Source: Cunninghamia lanceolata (Eukaryota; Streptophyta; Pinopsida; Cupressales; Cupressaceae). From it: DNA of 64,000 bases. This document shows, one piece after another, positions 32,897 to 44,508 of this stretch. The notes below the pieces were generated by a model. That model saw nothing but the letters and a program-made list of their open reading frames with translations. It searched no databases and was not told the origin of the DNA. The translations under genes were made by a program, and so were the position numbers. The DNA lies in NCBI GenBank assembly GCA_027924645.1, contig BSBN01000829.1, forward strand, positions 1,798,001 through 1,862,000. The letters are read 5' to 3'. The number at the start of each line of letters is the position of its first letter. The stretch's first letter is position 1.

Positions 32897-35682
32897 ATTG
32901 GTTGTAGTAAGAGAGGGATACTTTTTTTTGAAGTATTAAAGGAATTTTGGTTGTAGGGGAAGTTTATGTGTTAACATTATTTTGTGGATCTGTGAGTTTG
33001 GAAGCCATGGTATTTAAATCTCAGATGGATATTGTCAAAAGAATCTTTGTTGGGTACTTGAGGCTCAAGGTTATGGATTTTTATGGATTTGATCCTATGA
33101 TAGTGATTTGGAGCTTAATTTTGACTATATGTGTATATTCTCTTATTTGGTGGTTTTATTCCTTTACCTTGTTGGCATGTGCAATGAAAGGGTGTTTATG
33201 TTGGATGGTTACTTATGGTACCTTAATCACATAGAAAAACACTCACTTCTTGGACTACAATTTGGAGTGCTTATGTTGGGTTCATGGTTTCATTCCATGG
33301 TTACATGAAAGCACTGGATGATTTATCACTGGTTGTATGTAGGTTGTGGAGTTGGTATTTTTATGATATGCACACTCTTGAACAACCTAGTTTTCTTTTT
33401 TCTCATATTCATGTTGTTTTACATATGTAGGTTTTCACAGTTTTCCTATTTCAAAACATTGTGGGTTTGCAGATCTGTGGTATTCCATTATTTTCAAATG
33501 ACATATTTGATGGTGTTCATTGGTGTGAATGTTTGGATGTTTAAGTGGTTTTCAGATTTACAAAGATATGGTTTTGCAGGTTTTACATGTTAACCAAAAT
33601 ATGTGGGTTGTAGATCTATGGAAAATTATGTTCAAACACTTTCTAGGTGGAAAGAATTTTAGATTTGCAAGGCTACTTTTTAGGTTTATATGCTCCTTGG
33701 TTTAAGAGGATGTATAGTATTATGTCATGATGCACTCTTGATCATGAGTTAGAGTTTTTTGGCATGATACAGGTGCTCTTGGAAGCAAGATATATTCATT
33801 AGAGCATATGATCTTCTTTTAAGAAGATGTTAGATCATCATGTCATGATATGTTCATGATTCTATAGTTGGAACTTTAACAATGGTTTGGTTAGTTCTCT
33901 TTGGTTTTGAAGTATTAATCATTTTCTTGGAGCTTCATGATTGTGCATATTACATTTGAAGTTGGCATGGATTTATTGTTGAAAACTCATAGATACTAGA
34001 GAGACTTGGGTGAGGCTTGATATCTCTTGAACATAGAGGTATGTGTTGGAAAGATTTCTCATTATGAGATGTCAACAAAAGGACTGAGAAGCCTAGACTT
34101 GGAAATGGATGTGAGTCCATTGTAGACCTTATGATAAGATTGTATTTATTATAAGCTTTTATTGCTTGGTATTATATGCAAGGACAATCTTGTATCCCAC
34201 CCTTGGTCTACTCAGTAGGTAAATGATCTAATAGGTGCTGCCCACCTGATTATTAGATGCATTCTTTATATGTATCTTGTCTTCTCTTTTTACACTAGTC
34301 TTGAAAAGGATTGTTGAGAAGCAGGTGCATGGGTTTATGAATTCTTTTGTTCTCATTATTATTTGATCTTGAGCAATGTAACTAGTTTTGAGGATTTGTT
34401 TTGGAGAGGTACAAAAATGGTTTGTGGTTTTTTGGGCTTATTCCCTTTGTTGTGGGAATGTTTGGCTAGTTTTATCTATTTTCAATGAGAGGTTAACATC
34501 TATTGTTGTCATGTTTTCATCATAATTTGGATGTTAGATGTTGATACCCTTTCAATTTGGGAGTGTTGAAAGATATCTTACTTTTCACAATTTTGGCATA
34601 GGTTAGTGTTGTATAAAGACATGGTATGATTTTTTAGTTTCTCTCTTTGTTGGTATATCATCTTCCCCTTAAAAGTTCTCATGTTTATGGAGTTGCGATT
34701 TGTAGTGGATTCAAGTGTTATTGTTGTTAACAATAATTTGGTAGCTCCTTGATCGCTTTCTTCATTGGTTAAATGGACTTGGGAGAGTTATTCAGAGATT
34801 GGTAATAAGAGATGTTTTATGCATATCATTATATGTTTTGATACTATATGGTAGAGGAGTTAGCCACGTCCTCTAAGAGAAGTGCTATAGGAGGATTTGT
34901 CAATGTCCTGATCTTATTTTCAGATTTGACATTACCCATGCAGTGGGAGTTCCTGGATATATATGCTCTTTATTGTCACAATATCTTCTTGGTTGTCTTA
35001 GTTTGCAGGTTATTGATATGAAGATGATTTTGCATATTTCACTATTGGGATCTAAGAGTTGTGCAGTTTAGTGGGTTGGCTTTACCCATTGGTTGCATTC
35101 AAGACTTGGATGTGGATTGTCAATATCCACATATTCATTTAGTGTTATTGCAGATTTTGTTTGTTGGCCTTGTCTTTGGTCATTTGTACATTGGTATGTT
35201 GCATTGAGATGGGAGGATGGATGATTAGTAGGATTGTTTTATAGGGACTTGATTGTAGTTTTGGGTTGGTATTTTAATGGCATGGAGTTCTACCTATGAT
35301 GGTTTGTTTACCCTAGTTTTTGAGGTGAATATTTTGGATGAGATAGAAACTTGTTGTGGTTGATTTTCCATTTGGTATGAGTATGGAAGACACTCAGAGT
35401 ATTATGTTATCATGTGATTTCATGTTTGTGTTCATGTTGAGATTAGTGCAAGTTTCAATGACAGTTGATATGTTTCACCTTGACATGTTCCTTAGTTTAT
35501 CATGGGTGACATGATGTGAGGAGTTTTTGTTTGAGATGGTGGTTATCATGGTTGCTTTTGCAAGTATCTTATTGAAGCACAAAATCATGTTGAAGAATCA
35601 ATGGTACATTGATGGCTAGGGATGTTTTTCCCTGTGATTAAATAACTTGATTACCTCATAAGAGTAATTGCAATGTATAATG

Positions 35683-35695
35683 TCAAGTGGGAGAA
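35683..35695 (+). other. LTR-X polypurine tract
   Basis: CAAGTGGGAGAA directly precedes the 3' LTR, the form common in plant Copia elements. Confidence 0.82.
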
Positions 35696-37518
35696 TGATG
35701 GGATAAGTTGCCATTAACATTGCAATCCTAACCAATTTCATGTGTCTCCAAAGTTCTTGGAATGTGTTCCCCAACACATAACGACTTGAGAGATAAAATA
35801 ATATTTAGTTATATCACTTGGCATGTTTTAATTAACTCCTAAGAGACATGGTCAAACTTGGGCGTTCACTTTTGGAGTGGGGTCCATGAAGCCTTGTTGA
35901 CAACTCCTTGAAGTCTATTTTGGGTTTTTTGACAACTCCTAGTAAGTGGGAGTTAACATGGGTGCCCACTTTGGAGGTGTTTTATATTTAGATTAGGATT
36001 TTTCTTTTTGTGTGCATGAGTGGATATTGTTGATACACTTTGCATGAACATGATGTAGTAGTTAACAGTGGATTCAGATATGCATGATATTTGCATGAAT
36101 ATGATGTGGCAGTTAATAGTGAAGTTAGAGATGCATGATATTTACATATTGCTTGCATGAAGTCATAAAATCTTCCATGGACTTGCATGTTGTTGCATGT
36201 TACTTTCATGGACTTGCATGTTGTTGCATGTCACTTGTATGAGTTTGCATGTGCTTGAATGTGTTGCATGTTACTTGTGTGAACTTGCATGTTGTTGCAT
36301 GTTGCTTACATGGACTTGCATGTTTTTACATGTCACTTATATGAACTTGCATGTGCTTGCATGTTACTTCCATGGACTTACATGTTGCATGTTGCTTATA
36401 TGGACTTGCATGTTGTTGCATGTCGCTTATATGAACTTGCATGTGCTTGCATGTTGTTGCATTACTTGCATGGACTTAAATGTTATTACATGTCACTTAT
36501 ATGAACTTGCATGTGCTTGCATGTTGTTACATGTTACTTGCATAGACTTGCATGTCACTTGCATGTGCGCGCATGTTGTTGCATGTCACTTGCATGTGTG
36601 TGCTTGTTGTTGCATGTCACTTGCATGTTGTTGCATATCACTTGCATGTTATTGCATGTCAGTTATATCAACTTACATGTTGTTGCATCTTAGTTATATA
36701 GATTTGCATGTTCTTGCATGCCATTTTTATGAGGTTTCTTGCAAAACACTCCAACTCAAAAAACTTGTAGAACACTCCATCTTCTAGATTCAGTTAATGG
36801 GTATCTCTTGCATTATGCTACAAGTGTTTGCATGTCACTTGCATGCATAGAACATGTTAATTCAGAATAATATTGTGAGGACATCAATCATGCAGGTTGT
36901 TTACATGAGACTGATGTGTGGTGATGCACTTCAGTTGACTAAAATAGATTGGCAAAACTTGGGCATCCAATCTAGAGACTTTCAGTTGTTGCTTTTATTT
37001 GGAAATGTTATTTCTATTGACAAAGTTTAAGTGGGACAACTTGGGTGCCCATAATCAGGACTGGCAATTAATAGGGTGCTTGGTATAGTTTGACTTTATC
37101 CTTCTCTATTTGGAGTGCTTGGGTTTTGCATGAGGACTTGTCTTATGTTATCAATTACAAGTTATTGTAATTTGAGTTTCAAGCTTTTGATGAAGTTGTA
37201 ATTAAAAAAACACAATGTATTTTCCAGAGAGAAAGTTTTGAAGCTTTCTATATAGAAGATTCGAAGTTGTAGGAGAAAGCATTACAAGAATTACAACATA
37301 ATAGGTTTTAGAATATTGAAAAAGCTTTGACGTGTGAATCAGGATTCAGAGAAGTTTTAGTATTGAATGTAATCTTTCTTGAAGATATTTAATACAAGCG
37401 TAAACATTTTTGGGTGTGGAGTTTTTTTCCTGCAAGGGTTTCTCCACGTAAATACTATGTCTTCTTCTATCATGCTTTCTTCTTCTACTACATTGATTAA
37501 ATTGGAGAAATACTATTA
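35696..37518 (+). repeat. LTR-X 3' LTR, segment 1
   Basis: It starts TGATGGGATAAG and aligns with the three 5' LTR pieces in order. It is uninterrupted across the CACTA and small-element target sites, which proves those were later insertions. It ends at the TATTA target (37514-37518). Confidence 0.93.
36180..36735 (+). repeat. LTR-X minisatellite, 3' LTR copy
   Basis: Same 31-bp unit as in the 5' LTR (TTGCATGTTGTTGCATGTYAC plus CTTATATGAAC), about 17-18 degenerate units. Confidence 0.88.
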
Positions 37519-37760
37519 TGTAACGCCCCTGCCAAGGAACCCCAAAGGACAACACTAGACTAGGTCAAATTAATGGAATAATTTTTTAAAAAAAAACAAA
37601 TAACAATAGAATTCATAACCTAACATAATAATCTAAACCTAGGTCCTCTAAGGTTCCTCGACTGCACTACTCACAAATCAAGATTACAAGAAACAGCGGT
37701 TACATAAAGATATACAAATGGAGATACATCCTAATTTACAAATATATGATAAGAGATCTT

Positions 37761-38513
37761 GATGTAGGGGGTAAATCACAAAACACACAACAACATAAAT
37801 TGCACACAGAAAATACAATGATATTTTATTAATATGGGAAAAACATTACATTACAGAAGCTCAAATACAATCAGAGGATGAATCCCCTACAGGTTGCAAC
37901 ACATTACAGCTCCCTCTCTCAAGACTCTAGAATCATTTGCCTTCTATAACCCCAAATCAACTAGGGTTTCTGTTTTCCTGCCTATTCTTGACTCTACACT
38001 TTCCCCCTTAACTCCACTACCCCAAGGTTTCCCAAAAATGGTCATATATAGCCCTTTTTGGTGGCCACCAACTTAATTTTGAAATTTACATCTCCCTCCA
38101 AAAATAGGTCAACTTCGTGGGGCCATAACTTTTGATCCGACCGTTGGATCTTCAATTATAATACCTTTTCAGAAAGCTCTCTAAAAGATAGTAGATTGCT
38201 TGGGTTTCTCACCAAATTTTGGGCCCATTCAGAGCCTCTAAGTGCCTCAAATTTGACTTTGAATATTTCAATAGGATTTTTAGAATTTGAAATTTTAATA
38301 TCTCACAAATGACAAATGATATTGAAGTGATTTCTTCACCATTAGCTTCAATTCACCATTTTGGAGGTCCATGTAAGATTTTGTATCCAATCGTGCACAA
38401 ATGCAAACTTACTAAAAATAGTAACCCTACCAAATTTAACCCTTATTGAAAAGAAACAACATTTTTTTTTGGTTGATGCAAGATTGCTCTTACACCTTGG
38501 ATGCTCATGCATT
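37761..38513. mobile_element. Nested ~750-bp insertion, probably a solo LTR
   Basis: It is flanked by the 7-bp direct repeat AGATCTT (37754-37760, 38514-38520). Its right end (TTTGGTTGATGCAAGATTGC ... GGATGCTCATGCA) resembles the outer end of the Gypsy B LTR at 47711-47754 (TTTGGTTGATGAAAGATTAC ... GGATGCTCCTACA), suggesting a related Gypsy LTR. With strict TG...CA ends the 5-bp flanks (CTTGA, TTAGA) do not match, so the boundaries are tentative. Confidence 0.55.
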
Positions 38514-38520
38514 AGATCTT

Positions 38521-41409
38521 CTCAAACAGGAACAAGACATCTCTCATGCATTTACAAACAATTATAGTAAGAACCACAAGGTTGTCCTTAGCATAGTGGA
38601 AAAACATATTCTTTGCCCTAGTAATCTGCTTAGTTAACAGACTAGTATTTGTGCATCTAAAAGTGAACATTAGTTTCACAAAGATTATTAATAAACATAA
38701 AAGAGATAAAAGAGAACAATATACTAGCCTAAGGCCCTAAGGGGCTGACCTAATGTCTCGGGGGCTCATGTTGGCCTTGCCTACGTACACGTGGTGCAGA
38801 GACATCATAGTTCAGAACATGGACATGAAATCACACACTTGCATACAAGAAAAGTCGTTAAAACTCATTAACAAGATTCTCCATCCATAATATAAATACT
38901 TAGGTATCATAATCTCATACCTTTTTGCACTTAAATAAGTACCCCATTCTAATCATATCACCATGACTTATCCATACATACTAGGGATTCAAGATACATA
39001 ATTTCAATAAATACAAATTCCCATACTAACAGACACAATCCTAGTCACTTTCCTTTCTTAGAATTGAATCACAATTTCTCCCTTACTAGGAGACAAAAAC
39101 ATAAGGTCTAACTTCTCATACATAGGTTTACATAAGACTTCATAGAATTTAGGCAGAAAAAGACCTAGCTTGTAATAGAGATATAGGTTAATTCAATTTA
39201 ATACTAATAATGCAATATAATGAGAATTTCCTAAGAAGAACATATTCTCCAAATAAGATAAGTTTGATTTCTAGTTGCAAATAATATATTTTAAATTGAT
39301 CTCCTTACCAGAGATAAGAAAATTTCAAAGACAATATCAAGTTATTCCTAATCCTCTAACCATTCATGCAAACTACATTTAATTATAAATTTTAGATTCA
39401 CCTTTGCAAAACACATTTCTTCTTAATTCTAGGCTTCAATTTCATAGCACATACAAAGTATTAAATGCTAAGGGTTGACAATTCATTCCATTATTGTTCT
39501 AATCCACTATGTTCATAAATAGACAAATATGCATCACGCCAATGCTCTACCCACATTTCCATTTGTCATAATATGACAGAAGGGTAATATGATCAAACAT
39601 CATATCCATTCCTAAAATAATCACATATAACTAAGATTCCTAATTCTAAAGTGTTTAGAGTTACTAAGGGCCTTCTAGGATATAAGTTCCTAAATCTTTA
39701 AACTTCACAATTAATTATACATCCAAATTCAAGCTATTAAAAATCTATATGAAATAGACTATAAATCCTTCATACTTTTCATAACAAATAATTACATAAT
39801 GTTTTATTTTATTATTTTTCTAGATTTAATCCCAACTCAAAAAGTTTTAAAGTAGTATAATAAATAAAATTAACAAAAAGACAACCTAAAGATTCCATAG
39901 TTTGAAACAATAGAAATCCTATACAAGAAGAGAGAATAAGACTAAGTGAATATGTCCCATAAGAATTTGGGAATGTGAAAGCACACCACATGAAAGGAAA
40001 GAGTAAAAAAACCTACGAAGAAATAAATAGCCTGATTAGTACATAGTCATGGTGCAAGAAACAATCCTATGCAATGTAACGATCACATGATAGGTGCCGA
40101 AGGTTTAAGTTTAAGAAGGATCTAGAAACATTCAAGTGGATGCAATTTCCATGAATGAATTACTTCATGGAAGCATTGATTATCAACTAAGTCTTAGGAA
40201 AAATTTGAAGCAAAAGTAATTATTGAGTGTCAATGCTCTGAGAACAAGTTGTAATTTTCTTTGCCTATTTCAAACATTATTTTAAAGAGAGGGCGAGAAT
40301 AGAAAGCTAGATGGATGATTTTATAGAAGAAGTTGCATTATTTATTCTGGCATTGAGACAAAGCAAGACTACCATATTTCCAAGGAACTACCTCATAGCA
40401 ATCTACAAACAGAGTACAACTCTTAAAGTAGAGCCAAATTCAAAGATTATGCTGACAACAAAATATGCACAAACAATAGATGTGTAGACTTAGAAGATTT
40501 ACGATGATTCAAAACTTATATCCAAATGTACTAACTCATGATTATCTTTATTGTACCATGGTGTTTTCTATGGTAATAAGGAAATAACTCTTGATTCATA
40601 CCTGATCGGCAAGATACCTTGTAACATGTTGTCCATGACCTACAAAAAACAACTAATCCTTGGCAATCATCACTTCCAATTTTCTCCTTTCCCTTTCCAT
40701 TTCCATTTCAAATGGGTTCTCCTAGACCTAAATTAGAGGAACCCCCAATCTCTTCTAGTCTCATCGCTTTGAATGGATGATTCATTGGGTTGTTCTATCA
40801 TTTCTCATCAAGTTTGTTGCGTATAGAAGATTCGTGGAGCTCTGTTCATACCACTTGGATCGCAGTACTGTAAAACTTGGTTACCCCACCTCATACTCAT
40901 ACCCTACATTCCATTGGGATGGTTGTCATTGATTAGAGGAGGCCACACCATATTATTGGGTGCCATCAAGGGCCTTCAATAGCACACAGAGGTAGCGGAT
41001 GGTAGATGGTAGGTGGTCGAGACATTGGAAGGCAAGTTCTGCCTGCTATTCACCTCTCTTTTTTTTGTCCTCCCCCCATGATGTCCCACTGATTGATATT
41101 AATATATTGTGAGGGGTTGGGCAAGCCAGTGGTCACCACCCTTCATGATGTCATTTTATAAATCTTAATCTTTTGTTCATTAGTGACTCTTTACTGCCTT
41201 AAAACTATCACTGGTCTTGCTTGATTTATGTGATCATTTGTTTATTATTAGTTTTCATCTTTAGAAACTATCATTGCTTCCTTATTTCCCTTTCTCAGAA
41301 TCGTTATTGTCTCATACCTGTTGACTGCCATATGATCATTATATTATTTAATAGTATGCACTAGTGATTGTTTTATAAAAGGTCAATCATATAGGGAATC
41401 ATATATGTT
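38521..41409. other. No gene recognised
   Basis: A/T-rich interior of the 4.85-kb insertion. A short GC-richer patch (about 38730-38800) and a T/C patch (about 40680-41100) are the only departures. No coding motif. Confidence 0.5.
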
Positions 41410-41880
41410 TAAATCTGTCATAAAATGGTGTTACTTTCTGCTATAGGTATACCTATTATCTCTTCCATGCAATGGCGTTCTTTCTGAAATAAATATATAA
41501 GCTTATATGCCATGCAATGGCGTCCATTTGACATAGTTATGAATGTTATTATCCATCATTAAGTAGTGTTTCTTTTGAGATAGATATATATGTATATTTT
41601 CTAATAAATGGCCCTATTATCATATACCAAAAATGACATGAGGAATTGATGTAAATTTATAAGATATCTTTGCCATAACTAATGTCCCAACCTAATATTA
41701 TCTCTTCCATAGATGGCATTGCAATTTGATAAGTATAGATAAGTTTCCTCTGCCATAAAATGACATTTCTTCTTGATATAAATACAAATGACTCTACCTG
41801 CCATAAAAATGACGTTAAAATTGGATATACCTATATGAACAACTGCCATAATGTGGTGTCAAACTCAATATATTTATATA
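41410..41880. repeat. Degenerate ~46-bp tandem repeat
   Basis: Variants of TGCCATAAAATGGCGTTNN followed by TTTTGATATANATA recur at about 41416, 41464, 41509, 41552, 41753, 41800 and 41845. Confidence 0.7.
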
Positions 41881-42245
41881 TGATTTGACTCGAAGAACAC
41901 ACCTAGATATACGTAGTTCATGAAGTATATGTGATACACGAAGTATATATGTAGGGACACAAAGTGTGAAGCTTTCACATAGATAAATGAAGTATGCACA
42001 TGATTTACATAAGTCACAAAGCATAAGTCATACACGTAAGTCACACAGTATTCACTTGAATACAAGTAATACGTATAGTGTACATGGGAAGCATGAACCA
42101 TATATGTGAAGCATGCAAGTCTTGGAGTGGGAAATTGAACATACAAAGTCATGGAGTATGCCTTTGAACATACATAAGTCAAGTAGTATACACCTGAACA
42201 TACAAAGTCATGGAATATATACTTGAATACATCAATTCATAATAT
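41881..42245. repeat. Degenerate ~31-bp repeat (GAACATACAAAGTCATGGAG)
   Basis: Phrases such as GAACATACAAAGTCATGGAGTA, GAACATACATAAGTCAAGTA and CATATATGTGAAGCATG recur with AAGT[CA]A[TC] cores; they are clearest from 42130 to 42235. Confidence 0.65.
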
Positions 42246-42372
42246 ACAACATCAACTGCTTAACATCATTAGCACATACCTTTAAATATCCCTTATTATT
42301 TTACCTTCATCCCCAAGTTCAAGGCCAACTACCTGCACATCCATGGTGAGAATGGAGGGGCACTACATATTA

Positions 42373-42485
42373 CATCTAATTTGAAAGTAATTTTCAGATT
42401 TACACATGCTATTAATTTCATATTTTAAAACATTCAAAAGCCACATAGCTGCAACTTTACCTTGTTCTCTCTTCCTTTTTCAACA
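42373..42485 (+). repeat. LTR-X 3' LTR, segment 2 (end)
   Basis: CATCTAATTTGAAAGTAATT ... CTTTTTCAACA matches the 5' LTR end at 32770-32881. Confidence 0.92.
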
Positions 42486-44094
42486 TTAACATGACTTAGG
42501 TCTAGTGAAGTTTTCTTTGTAGAGTTGGTTTTGTGTTTCTAGAGCAAATTCTAATTTATTTGGCCAAATTATGAGAATCATCATGTAGAAGAGCCAATTA
42601 GGTATCTCCAGTTCTAATTTGGGAAAATTTGGATGAAAAATGACTAAGTTATGACAAGTCAGAAAATTCTCCAGTTCGTCAACTGTTTAGTTCATTGGTT
42701 TTGTAGCTTGTTGATAGCCCGGTTCACCAATGGGCGATTTCTCTGACCAAGCCTTCACGGGAAGTTTGATTTTTCTTAAGTCTTCTTCAATTGTCCATTT
42801 GGAACTTTAGTAAATTTGAATGATGCATCTTTGTTGTCGGCAAAGTTGCAAGTTTTAGAACTTAGTTGGCAAAGTTACTGATTTGTGAACTCTTAAGTTC
42901 GCTGATGATCTACTTCCCCAACAAAAGCCTTCAAAGTTGATTTCGAAGTTGGGTGATGGAAAAGTTAAGTGATGGTAGTTCGTAATTCTAAAAAATCCTC
43001 GATAGAAAGGAAATGTTAAGTCTTAGCTGGTTCATGGTTGTCAAACATTGTCGATAACTAACAAATGGTTCAGAAAGGGTAAGTTTTGCCGATAGAAGGA
43101 GTGGATAGCTAATGACTTGGTATTGGTAAACCTTTTCTCATGCAAACTAGTTCGTGGTTTCAGATAATTGTTGATATGCTGACAAGCATTTAGGAAGGAC
43201 ATGTTTCACTGATAAAGGCTTAAGGAGTGGAGTTCACCAATTAGTGATAAAGTTGAAGTTAAAACACTTAAAATGGATGGCCAAGTCCAAGGTTTGTGGG
43301 ATTGAAGATTTGCTGATAAAGTGTGAGTTCGCGTAAGGCCATTTTTACCCACAAGGTGTATCAGGAAAGTCTAAGTTCCTGAACTTAACAAGTCACTAAT
43401 AAAGGAGTATTATATCATCAAATTCCATAGTTTTCAAAACAAATAGTTTGTCGATAATCTTGTATTGGTGAAATATTGTCTTGGTGAAGTTTCACTTTTG
43501 CCAACAACATTCCTATATGGTGTGTCAGGGCACTGAAGAAGACCTAAATGATTCGTGAAGAGATAAAATACCTGTATAGTCATTAATATAGGATTTTATC
43601 AAAAGGCATTACATAATAATTGAATAGTATCATCACTAGTCCATTGGGAGAATTTAAAACGTCAAGTGGTTATTTGAATACCTATCTGTTCAATTCCATA
43701 ATTGAGTAACTCTATAACGGTTGAACTTCCACACAAAGAGAATAAAAGGTGTCTTCCATTCTTTCGTTGAAGGAAGGTGGGTGATTTTGCTCAATGTAGA
43801 GGGAGTTTGTCATTATTCCTTGCAAAATAGGGGTGGGATGATAGCAGATTGGGGGTGATATCTATATCTGTTGGAGAGCGATTTGGTGTTGTAAACACAT
43901 GATCGATTGAATATTGTTGTGAAATGCTTAATGCTAGAACTTTGAAGGCCATTGAATTTGTAAATGATGATATTGTTGAAATTAATAAAATGATTTTAGA
44001 TTTGTGAATGAATTTGTGCTTTTGTTGTGTGCTATTGGTTGCATGACTGGGTAGTTTGATAAAAACCCCTGGTCATGACTACACCAAGAAGGCA
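42486..44094 (+). other. LTR-like non-coding region
   Basis: No gene. Recurrent phrases such as GTTCGC[TC]GAT, GTTGGCAAAGTT, TTGCTGATAAAG and CCGATA give a loosely repetitive texture. A poly(A)-signal-like AATAAAATG lies near 43984, after a GGTGTTGTAAACACATGATC stretch. I infer an old + strand LTR ending near 44040, without defined ends. Confidence 0.35.
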
Positions 44095-44409
44095 ATGATT
44101 CAAGAATTGTTTTTCTTTGGGGATAAACTTGATTTAGCTTTAAATGGTTAAAACTATGATGTTGAACCATGGGATAAGGCTAGAATTTTCCCTTTACATG
44201 TGTTAGAGTGCTCAACTACAGCTAATTGCATTCTTAAGGAGGAAAGGAGTGCACTTGTTAGAGGCTCATTAGAATGTTTTAACAGGGCCCTTATTATACA
44301 TAATGATTTATGTGACTATTTATTAAGAAGGGAAAGTTTTGTTGTCTATGCTACAAATTTTCCTATTCAGGTGGCAGTTGTTAGGGGACACATCAATGGT
44401 GGCCACTAA
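44095..44409 (+). pseudogene. Unrecognised ORF, about 105 codons with one stop
   Basis: From ATG 44095 the frame reads MIQELFFFGDKLDLALNG, a TAA (44149-44151), then NYDVEPWDKARIFPLHVLEC, STTANCILKEERSALVRGSL, ECFNRALIIHNDLCDYLLRR, ESFVVYATNFPIQVAVVRGH, INGGH and a stop. The composition is balanced and protein-like, unlike the neighbouring repeat frames. I do not recognise the family. It may be an exon or part of a retroelement ORF. Confidence 0.4.
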
Positions 44410-44508
44410 CATCTTTTAAATTTTCCCTTTTCTATGTATGCCTTTATCCAAAGTTCATGTTAGGGAACCTTGGCTTAGGGCTATCTAAAAAATCCTCTGT
44501 AAACTCTT

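Larger units (their letters stand above)
32882..35695 (+). pseudogene. LTR-X internal region, decayed Copia-like
   Basis: PBS and PPT bracket this 2.8-kb domain, too short for a complete pol. The only domain hint is near 34870-34965, where the phrase SAIGGFVNVL is followed, in a shifted frame, by FDITHAVGVPGYI. This resembles the Copia RT/RNase H junction (RPDITHAVGV). The remainder has dense stops and no motif I can name. The long hydrophobic frames near 32950-33600 come from T-rich sequence. Confidence 0.55.
37519..42367. mobile_element. 4.85-kb solo-LTR-like insertion (TGTAACGCCCC...GGGGCACTACA)
   Basis: It interrupts the LTR-X 3' LTR with a perfect 5-bp duplication, TATTA (37514-37518, 42368-42372). 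The ends are TG...CA with an imperfect 11-bp inverted repeat, the form of plant Ty3/Gypsy LTRs. I find no internal direct repeat of either end, no PBS and no pol. The simplest reading is a very long solo LTR, about 4.1 kb after removing the nested 753 bp. A large non-autonomous element without detectable LTR boundaries is the alternative. Confidence 0.8.
6866..42485 (+). mobile_element. LTR-X: old LTR retrotransposon expanded by nested insertions
   Basis: Both LTRs can be traced in pieces. The 5' LTR is 6866-7534 + 28478-29568 + 32698-32881; the 3' LTR is 35696-37518 + 42373-42485. Joined, each is about 1.94 kb, with ends TGTTGGGATAAG (TGATGGGATAAG in the 3' copy) and CTTTTTCAACA. A PBS (TGGTATCAAAGCC) follows the 5' LTR and a purine tract (AAGTGGGAGAA) precedes the 3' LTR, fixing + orientation. 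The flanking pentamers TTGAT (6861-6865) and TTAAC (42486-42490) match only in part, consistent with great age. The internal domain is only 2.8 kb and badly decayed. Confidence 0.88.

Noticed and set aside
32947..33593. Hydrophobic ORFs in the LTR-X interior resembling membrane proteins
   Set aside because: T-rich sequence in a decayed Copia-like interior; overlapping frames and no conserved pattern.
28478..36735. CRISPR-like regularly spaced repeats
   Set aside because: Units are contiguous degenerate minisatellite units without unique spacers, in a plant LTR.
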